From Serratia oryzae (GTDB lineage: Bacteria; Pseudomonadota; Gammaproteobacteria; Enterobacterales; Enterobacteriaceae): a stretch of 64,000 nucleotides of DNA. The stretch's first letter is position 1; every line of letters starts with the position of its first letter. The stretch lies in contig NZ_MOXD01000002.1 of the NCBI RefSeq assembly GCF_001976145.1, positions 372,001-436,000 of the forward strand. The letters are read 5' to 3'. Position numbers and translations under genes: made by a program. This document shows positions 58,847 through 64,000 of the stretch, in pieces. The notes under the pieces are model-generated. The model was not told where the DNA came from and did no database searches. It saw only the letters and a list, made by a program, of their open reading frames with translations.

Positions 58847-59049
58847 TATACACTAAATAATTCGAGTTGCATGTAGGCGGCAAGTCCGAGAGTCGCCAGG
58901 AGCATAGATAACTATGTGACTGGTGCGACAACTCTGCCGGGAGCAGAGTTGAACGCTGCTTGCAGCGGCCCCAAAGGGGCGAGGCTCATGGATGAGCCGA
59001 GTAACTGGACGCAGCCAACACCCAGGCAACTTGAAGTATGACGTGTATA
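58847..59049. repeat. ERIC element, one-arm expanded copy
   Basis: 203 bp. Ends: TATACACTAAATAATTCGAG and CAACTTGAAGTATGACGTG before TATA; core ATGTGACTGGTGCGACAA. One hairpin-rich block is inserted in the right arm. Between lsrG and feaB, ending 47 bp before the feaB start, so it is probably in that transcript's leader or promoter. Confidence 0.85.
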
Positions 59050-59096
59050 TAAACTTTTAAGGTTAACGGTTTCTTGATTTCACCTTCGGAGGGTGT

Positions 59097-60596
59097 ATGC
59101 CAGACAATTGCGTAACCATATTGAATAGCGTAACGCGTTTTCTCGATCGCCAGCATGGCCTATATATCAACGGCCAGTGGCAGGCTTCTCAGGCTGAACA
59201 GCGCTTGGCGGTATACAACCCTGCCGACGGCCAGCAAATCTCCTCAACAGCCGATGCCAATGCTGCCGATGTGGCACTGGCCGTCAGCTCTGCTCACCAG
59301 GCCTTTACCGCTGGCGTGTGGGCACAGCGCCTGCCCGCCGAGCGCGAGCGTATTTTGTTGCGCTATGCCGATCTGCTTGAACAACATTGCGAAGAACTGG
59401 CCCAGTTGGAAACCCTGGAGCAAGGCAAGTCGATCAATATCTCCCGCGCCTTTGAAGTGGGCTGTACGCTGAACTGGATGCGCTATACCGCTGGGCTGAC
59501 CACCAAAATTACCGGGCAGACGCTGGATGTCTCCATCCCGATGCCGCCGGGAGCCAGATATCAGGTCTATACCCGCAAGGAGCCGATCGGCGTAGTGGCC
59601 GGTATCGTGCCTTGGAACTTCCCACTGTTGATCGGCATGCGGAAGGTGATGCCAGCACTGGCTGCGGGCTGTTCAATCGTGATCAAACCTTCGGAAACCA
59701 CGCCGCTCACGCTGCTGCGCATGGCGGAGCTGGCAAGCGAAGCCGGTGTGCCGCCGGGGGTTTTCAACGTGGTCACTGGCAGGGGAGCGGTGTGTGGCAA
59801 AGCGCTGACCGAACACCCGCTGATCGCCAAGGTGAGCTTTACCGGCTCTACGCCGGTTGGCAAAGGGATCGCCCGTGCGGCGGCCGATCGGTTAACCCGC
59901 GTTACGCTGGAGCTGGGCGGCAAGAATCCGGCGATCGTGCTGCAAGATGCCGATCTGCAGCAGGTGATTGAAGGCCTGATGGCGGGCAGCTTCCTCAATC
60001 AGGGGCAGGTCTGCGCCGCCAGCTCCCGCATTTATATCGAAGCGCCGATTTACGATCGCCTGGTCGCCGGTTTTGAGCAGGCGGTGAAATCGCTGTCTGT
60101 CGGGCCGGGTATGGATGGCAGTACGCAGATCAACCCGCTGGTTTCCCTGGCTCACCGCAACAAGGTGGCCGCCTATCTGGACGATGCCAGGAACAAACGT
60201 GCTGAGCTGATTAGTGGTTCCGCGGGGCCGGACGCTCAAGGGTTCTATATTCCTCCTACGCTGGTGATTAACCCGGACGATAGCCTGAATCTGGCACGGG
60301 AAGAGGTTTTTGGCCCGGTGGTTAACCTGATTCGCGTGGCCGATGCCGAAGAAGCCCTGCGTAAAGCCAACGATACTGACTATGGCCTGACTGCCAGCCT
60401 GTGGACCACCAGCCTGCAAGCGGCTATGGCTTACACGCCACGCATTCAGGCCGGAACGGTGTGGGTGAATACCCATACGCTGATCGACGCCAACATGCCG
60501 TTTGGTGGTTTTAAACAGTCTGGCAGCGGCCGCGATTTTGGGCCAGATTGGTTGGATGCGTACACCGAATCGAAATCGGTCTGTATCCGTTATTGA
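59097..60596 (+). CDS. feaB: Phenylacetaldehyde dehydrogenase
   Basis: NAD-dependent aldehyde dehydrogenase, 499 residues as in E. coli FeaB, with which it shares [34 protein letters not shown] and [17 protein letters not shown]. Catalytic Glu in [12 protein letters not shown], catalytic Cys in [15 protein letters not shown]. Oxidises phenylacetaldehyde to phenylacetate in phenylethylamine breakdown. No tynA is present. GGAGGGT precedes the ATG. Confidence 0.93.
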   Translation: MPDNCVTILNSVTRFLDRQHGLYINGQWQASQAEQRLAVYNPADGQQISSTADANAADVALAVSSAHQAFTAGVWAQRLPAERERILLRYADLLEQHCEELAQLETLEQGKSINISRAFEVGCTLNWMRYTAGLTTKITGQTLDVSIPMPPGARYQVYTRKEPIGVVAGIVPWNFPLLIGMRKVMPALAAGCSIVIKPSETTPLTLLRMAELASEAGVPPGVFNVVTGRGAVCGKALTEHPLIAKVSFTGSTPVGKGIARAAADRLTRVTLELGGKNPAIVLQDADLQQVIEGLMAGSFLNQGQVCAASSRIYIEAPIYDRLVAGFEQAVKSLSVGPGMDGSTQINPLVSLAHRNKVAAYLDDARNKRAELISGSAGPDAQGFYIPPTLVINPDDSLNLAREEVFGPVVNLIRVADAEEALRKANDTDYGLTASLWTTSLQAAMAYTPRIQAGTVWVNTHTLIDANMPFGGFKQSGSGRDFGPDWLDAYTESKSVCIRY

Positions 60597-60689
60597 TTTT
60601 ACCCAGAGGGGCGCTGGCTGCGCCCGTTAAAAAAGGAAAGGGTAAACCCCGTTTTAATGCGGGTTAGTTAAGATTAACCCGTTTCCTTG

Positions 60690-60722
60690 AGGAGAGGATT
60701 AGGAGAGGATTAGGAGAGGGAT
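60690..60722. repeat. Three tandem 11-bp units
   Basis: AGGAGAGGATT twice, then the imperfect AGGAGAGGGAT, in the feaB-hpaX interval. Probably slippage. Confidence 0.7.
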
Positions 60723-60764
60723 CACCGTACTACCCGCCCTTCACCCTGGCCCTCTACCACAGGG

Positions 60765-60797
60765 CTGTCTCTTGATCAGATCTTCAGATCAAGAGAC
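60765..60797. mobile_element. IS50/Tn5 inside-end-like sequence
   Basis: CTGTCTCTTGATCAGATCT (60765-60783) is, from memory, an exact 19-bp match to the IS50 inside end. A second arm GATCAAGAGAC follows at 60787-60797, giving an 11-bp inverted repeat. No transposase, outside end or 9-bp target duplication is visible. Could be a relic of a related IS4-family element, or a chance hairpin. Confidence 0.5.
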
Positions 60798-60834
60798 TTC
60801 GCCAGTTTATACCCTTCGATGATTTCACCGGGTG

Positions 60835-62223
60835 TTATGGCGTGGCCCGTGGGCGGCTACCCTTCATGGGGATAAAAGAGATCACCAACGCCCCCAGCAC
60901 CAGAAAACCGGCGACCAGGTAGATACCGGCATTGAAGCTCCCGGTGACATCCTTGAGCCAGCCCATCAACAGTGGACCTAGCGCCGCGCCGCTCATGCCT
61001 GTGGCATTGATCACCGCAATACCGATGGCGCGGGCACGGAAGCTGATGGATTGATCTGGCGTGGTCCAGAAGATTGCCATCGCGGCAAACGCCCCCGTAG
61101 ACGCCATAATAATCCCCAGCAGCTGCAACAGGCTGTGGGTGCTAAGTGCGGTGAACATCCAGCCCACCGCGGCAAACAGATAGGGGATCAGGGTATGAAC
61201 CTTACGCTCCCGTTTGCGATCTGAGCGCTTACTCCACCAGATCATACCGATAATGGTACAAACCTGTGGGATAGCGCTGAGAAAACCGATGGTAATATTG
61301 CTGCTGCTTTGGTTAAAGCTCTGCAAAATCAGCGGGGTCCACACGCTCAGGGCGCTCAGGGTGTTGGTCAGGCAGAAATAAGCCAGGGTGTATAACAAAA
61401 TCACCGGGGTAAACAGCTCACGCCACATGCTGCCATGTTGCAATGCGGTATAGCTGGTGCTGCCCTGGGGTTGTACCAGGCTCAACTTGTCCGCTTCCAT
61501 CATCTCCTGCAGGCAGGCTTTGTCGTCATCGGTCAACCATTTGGCCTTGGCTGGGCTGTCATCCAGATAGAACCACACGACGGCGCCCAACAGCACCGAA
61601 GGGAACCCCTCCAGCAGGAACAACCACTGCCAGCCGCGCAGATCCAGCAGGCCATCCATGCTCAGAATATAGCCGGAAGCCAACGAACCCAGCGCCATGG
61701 TCACCGGCATGGCGATCATAAACAGCGCATTGGCTCTGGCACGATAGTAGGCGGGGAACCAATAGGTTAAATACAGCAGCAGGCCGGGTAAAAAGCCGGC
61801 TTCCGCAATACCGACCAACATCCGCAGTACATACAGGCTGTTAGGGCCGGTGGCAAACATGGTGGCGGTAGAAGCCACACCCCATACCACCATGATAATG
61901 GCTATCCAGCGCCTTGCGCCGACGATGCCTAACATGATGTTACTGGGGATACCGCAGACCACGTACATTACGTAAAACAGGGTGGTGGCCAGGCCGAACA
62001 TGGTGCTGGTCAGGCCCAGATCTTTCCCCATGGTCAGGCCGGCAAAGCCAATATTGATGCGGTCGAGATAAGAGAACACAAACAGAATAAATAAAAACAC
62101 CAACAGCCGACGAAACAGCTTATTGATCACGGCCTGCTGGCGGGCATTGAGTTTGATGCTGTCTGTCGCTGAACAACCTGGTGGGGTATGCTGGATAGGT
62201 TCAGCAATAGGGCTACCGTTCAT
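60835..62223 (-). CDS. hpaX: 4-hydroxyphenylacetate permease HpaX (MFS)
   Basis: 462 residues, 12 membrane segments. Start ATG 62223 with GGAG upstream. Matches HpaX: FSYLDRINIGFAGLTMGKDLGL, GIPSNIMLGIVGARRWIAIIMV, QSFNQSSSNITIGFLSAIPQVC and the C-terminal SRPRATP. Imports hydroxyphenylacetate; the hpa catabolic genes are not in view. Convergent with feaB, which also makes phenylacetates. Its leader is broken by an ERIC element. Confidence 0.92.
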   Translation of the reverse strand: MNGSPIAEPIQHTPPGCSATDSIKLNARQQAVINKLFRRLLVFLFILFVFSYLDRINIGFAGLTMGKDLGLTSTMFGLATTLFYVMYVVCGIPSNIMLGIVGARRWIAIIMVVWGVASTATMFATGPNSLYVLRMLVGIAEAGFLPGLLLYLTYWFPAYYRARANALFMIAMPVTMALGSLASGYILSMDGLLDLRGWQWLFLLEGFPSVLLGAVVWFYLDDSPAKAKWLTDDDKACLQEMMEADKLSLVQPQGSTSYTALQHGSMWRELFTPVILLYTLAYFCLTNTLSALSVWTPLILQSFNQSSSNITIGFLSAIPQVCTIIGMIWWSKRSDRKRERKVHTLIPYLFAAVGWMFTALSTHSLLQLLGIIMASTGAFAAMAIFWTTPDQSISFRARAIGIAVINATGMSGAALGPLLMGWLKDVTGSFNAGIYLVAGFLVLGALVISFIPMKGSRPRATP

Positions 62224-62244
62224 AATGACTCCGCATATAACGTT

Positions 62245-62512
62245 TATACCCGTCATACTTCAAGTTGCATGTGCGTTGGCTTTGTTACTCGGCCCATACC
62301 GGGCCTCGCCCCTTCGGGGCCGCTGCAAGCAGCGTTCAAATCTGCCAAGCAGATTTGTCGCTCACCCCAGTCACTTACTAATGTAAGCTCCTGGGGATTA
62401 TGAGCCTCAAAGAGGCTCACCCTGTGGGCCAGCGCAAGCGCTGTTCAAATCGGTCAAAGACCGATTTGTCACTGTGTCGCCGCCTTCCTGCAACTCGAAT
62501 TATTTAGGGTAT
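62245..62512. repeat. ERIC element, two-arm expanded copy
   Basis: 268 bp. Starts TATACCCGTCATACTTCAAG, contains the canonical core CGCTCACCCCAGTCACTTAC and ATGTAAGCTCCTGGGGATTA (ERIC primer-type sequences), ends CTCGAATTATTTAGGGTA. Both arms carry a hairpin-rich insert. It ends 22 bp upstream of the hpaX start, so it is transcribed in that leader. Confidence 0.88.
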
Positions 62513-62700
62513 GTAGGTATTGAAAAACCAGGGCAGGCATATGAGTTAATGAGGTAATGCCATAATAATAAAAACAAAAATAATCGTTATTGTCAGTGCT
62601 TGCCGCTGGCCGTCTGTGGATCGCTCTTGCAAGGATCAGCGCTGGAGCTTGGCTCACTTATAGGAAGGAATGGTTTCGGCAAGCAACAAGTTTTTCATAA

Positions 62701-62740
62701 TTGATACAAAAATGTTAACTGTGTTTAATTTTTGTATCAA
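62701..62740. promoter_or_regulatory. Long inverted repeat, probable MarR operator
   Basis: TTGATACAAAAA (62701-62712) and TTTTTGTATCAA (62729-62740), perfect 12-bp arms 16 bp apart, in the interval between divergent hpaX and the MarR gene. The TTGATACAA half-site suits a winged-helix dimer. Confidence 0.6.
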
Positions 62741-62860
62741 TTTTGTGCGATGTTCGGCCACGCAGGGGCATAACAGAGAGCAATGCCACGTGGGTAATGC
62801 TATAGACGCTTAACATAAGCGGTTATAATCGTTGCGCAACCACTTCCCTCAGTAAGGAAA

Positions 62861-63331
62861 ATGATGAGCAAAACGCCTGATAGTCTGCCGCATGAGGATC
62901 CCGTTTTTCAGCGTGAAGAATTCCCTTTTTATTGGATCGTCAATGTCTATGCGCGTTATACCCAAATCATGGAGGTCACCCTCAAGAAGGTTCAGCTGGA
63001 TGTTTCCCGCTTTCGGGTCCTGGCGATCACCCACCAATATCACACGGCCAGCATTTCGCAGATTTCTGAATATGCGCTGGCAAAAATGCCCACGGTCACC
63101 AAGATTGTCGGGCGTTTGCGCGAGGATGGTTTGGTCACTACGCTCAGCAGCGAACGGGATGCGCGCGTTACCGAAGTGACACTGACCCCAGCCGGAAAGG
63201 CCAAAGTGGAAGAGGCGCTGCACCTGACGCAGAAGGTGTTTCAAAAGGCGTTCAAGGGCATGACGGCGGCGCAGATAGAGAAAATGAATCTGTCTCTAGG
63301 TTGCGTTTTGCATAATCTCAACGAGCTGTAG
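62861..63331 (+). CDS. MarR-family regulator
   Basis: 156 residues (ATG 62861; a second ATG follows directly; AAGGA upstream). Winged HTH: ASISQISEYALAKMPTVTKIVGRLREDGLVTTLSSERDARVTEVTLTPAG, with the wing DARV. It does not look like HpaR. Neighbours hpaX and an amidase gene are possible targets. Confidence 0.88.
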   Translation: MMSKTPDSLPHEDPVFQREEFPFYWIVNVYARYTQIMEVTLKKVQLDVSRFRVLAITHQYHTASISQISEYALAKMPTVTKIVGRLREDGLVTTLSSERDARVTEVTLTPAGKAKVEEALHLTQKVFQKAFKGMTAAQIEKMNLSLGCVLHNLNEL

Positions 63332-63411
63332 TCGTAGGCCGAATTCGTGATTGCAAAATTGTGATCTGCATAAAAATACGGCTTTTAACTTACTGTAAAT
63401 AAAACATTTTT

Positions 63412-63447
63412 AAAAAGGCCATTGGGGTTTTCTCTGATGGCCTTTTT
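63412..63447 (+). terminator. Rho-independent terminator of the MarR gene
   Basis: AAAAAGGCCAT and ATGGCCTTTTT around a T-rich loop, 11-bp stem ending in T5. It would also work on the minus strand. Confidence 0.88.
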
Positions 63448-63770
63448 CTATCAACACTTCCCTCTTTCTGTAGCTTATTCAAGGTGATAAGTCATTAACC
63501 ATTTAACTTTTAATGTTATATGGATTGTTAATTATTTGTGATTTTTATGTGAAATATTACTTGAATATTCATCTAATTCAGCCATGATGATTCCATCGTC
63601 AATTAGATCAAAAAACAAACACTAGGGTCAGGTTGCTGAAAAAGGGCACTCGCTAAGGCAGCGCGCAGGCAGCATGCTTCTGCACAGACCAAGGGGTAAG
63701 CACAGGTTGTTATCAGCCTCGGATTACTATTCTTAAAACAGATACATTGTTTATCATCAAGGTTGAAATA
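63448..63770. other. A+T-rich upstream region of the amidase gene
   Basis: About 320 bp, very A+T-rich from 63480 to 63620, then a mixed stretch. No gene or clear operator is visible; it probably holds the amidase promoter. Confidence 0.4.
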
Positions 63771-64000
63771 ATGAACCATTTATGTGAGAGCAATGCCTAC
63801 ATTGAGAGATTTACCCTAGGGCAAGGCGACCTGCGCTTTGCGGTGAAAGATACGCTCGACGTCGCAGGCTATGCAACGCAAGCGGGATGCCGTGCCCTGG
63901 CGTTAGCCCCTCCGGCGCTGCGCCATGCGCAGATTGTGGATACCCTGTTGAATCAACGCTGTATTCTGACGGGTAAGACCACGCTGCATGAACTGGCGTT
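63771..64000 (+). CDS. Amidase signature family protein (5' part)
   Basis: Only the first ~76 residues are here. FAVKDTLDVAGYATQAGCRAL carries the amidase-signature Lys (VKD) and ILTGKTTLHELA is the next family block. Likely a serine amidase acting on small amides; the substrate cannot be read. The Ser-cisSer part of the triad lies beyond the window. Confidence 0.85.
   Translation, partial: MNHLCESNAYIERFTLGQGDLRFAVKDTLDVAGYATQAGCRALALAPPALRHAQIVDTLLNQRCILTGKTTLHELA

Noticed and set aside
1-64000. CRISPR array, prophage, tRNA or rRNA genes
   Set aside because: No regularly spaced repeats, phage structural genes, tRNA-like cloverleaf with CCA or rRNA sequence was recognised on reading.

Overview
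The window looks like chromosome of a Serratia-like member of the Enterobacterales. The backbone follows the E. coli order bioBFCD, uvrB, ybhK, moaABCDE, ybhL, ybhRSFG, cecR and rhlE. Protein matches are strongly enterobacterial, and several ERIC repeats are present. The genus is an inference; no rRNA or other marker gene is in view. No tRNA, rRNA, CRISPR array, prophage or complete insertion sequence was seen.

Region 1 (1-20.5 kb) is the conserved backbone. It holds the end of the biotin operon, an orphan UrtE-like ATPase, uvrB with a LexA operator and DnaA boxes, ybhK, the molybdopterin operon behind a Moco riboswitch and a ModE-like site, ybhL, the YbhFGRS exporter with its regulator CecR, and rhlE. 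Two copies of a ~130-bp structured repeat lie in or beside the terminators of ybhL and rhlE.

Region 2 (20.6-35.3 kb) is accessory. It holds dusC, an AraC-type regulator with a family 3 glycoside hydrolase lipoprotein, a LysE-type exporter, yohD, a two-component pair next to an outer-membrane barrel gene, a divergent S-adenosylhomocysteine hydrolase-like protein, pbpG, a GNAT acetyltransferase, a MerR regulator with two TipAS-like drug-binding repeats, and an NlpA/MetQ lipoprotein.

Region 3 (35.5-46.8 kb) is the most interesting part: a purine/urate redox cluster. It contains a xanthine dehydrogenase with molybdenum and FAD subunits fused in one chain, its 2Fe-2S subunit, the selenoprotein formate dehydrogenase H (in-frame UGA at codon 140 with a SECIS element), a UacT-type urate permease in the same operon as fdhF, and the divergent ygfT-ygfS electron-transfer genes. 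In E. coli these functions are scattered. Their grouping here points to one module that couples formate oxidation to urate/xanthine metabolism, possibly under sigma-54 control.

Region 4 (46.8-64 kb) is mixed. It holds a DUF1460 lipoprotein, a hexapeptide acyltransferase, yohC, a map-dld operon, ddlA, an amino-acid binding protein, a YbdL-type aminotransferase with a divergent LysR regulator, yajD, an lsrK/lsrG pair without the rest of the lsr operon, feaB, hpaX, a MarR regulator with a large inverted repeat upstream, and the start of an amidase gene. Five ERIC copies occur in the window; three carry extra hairpin-rich inserts.
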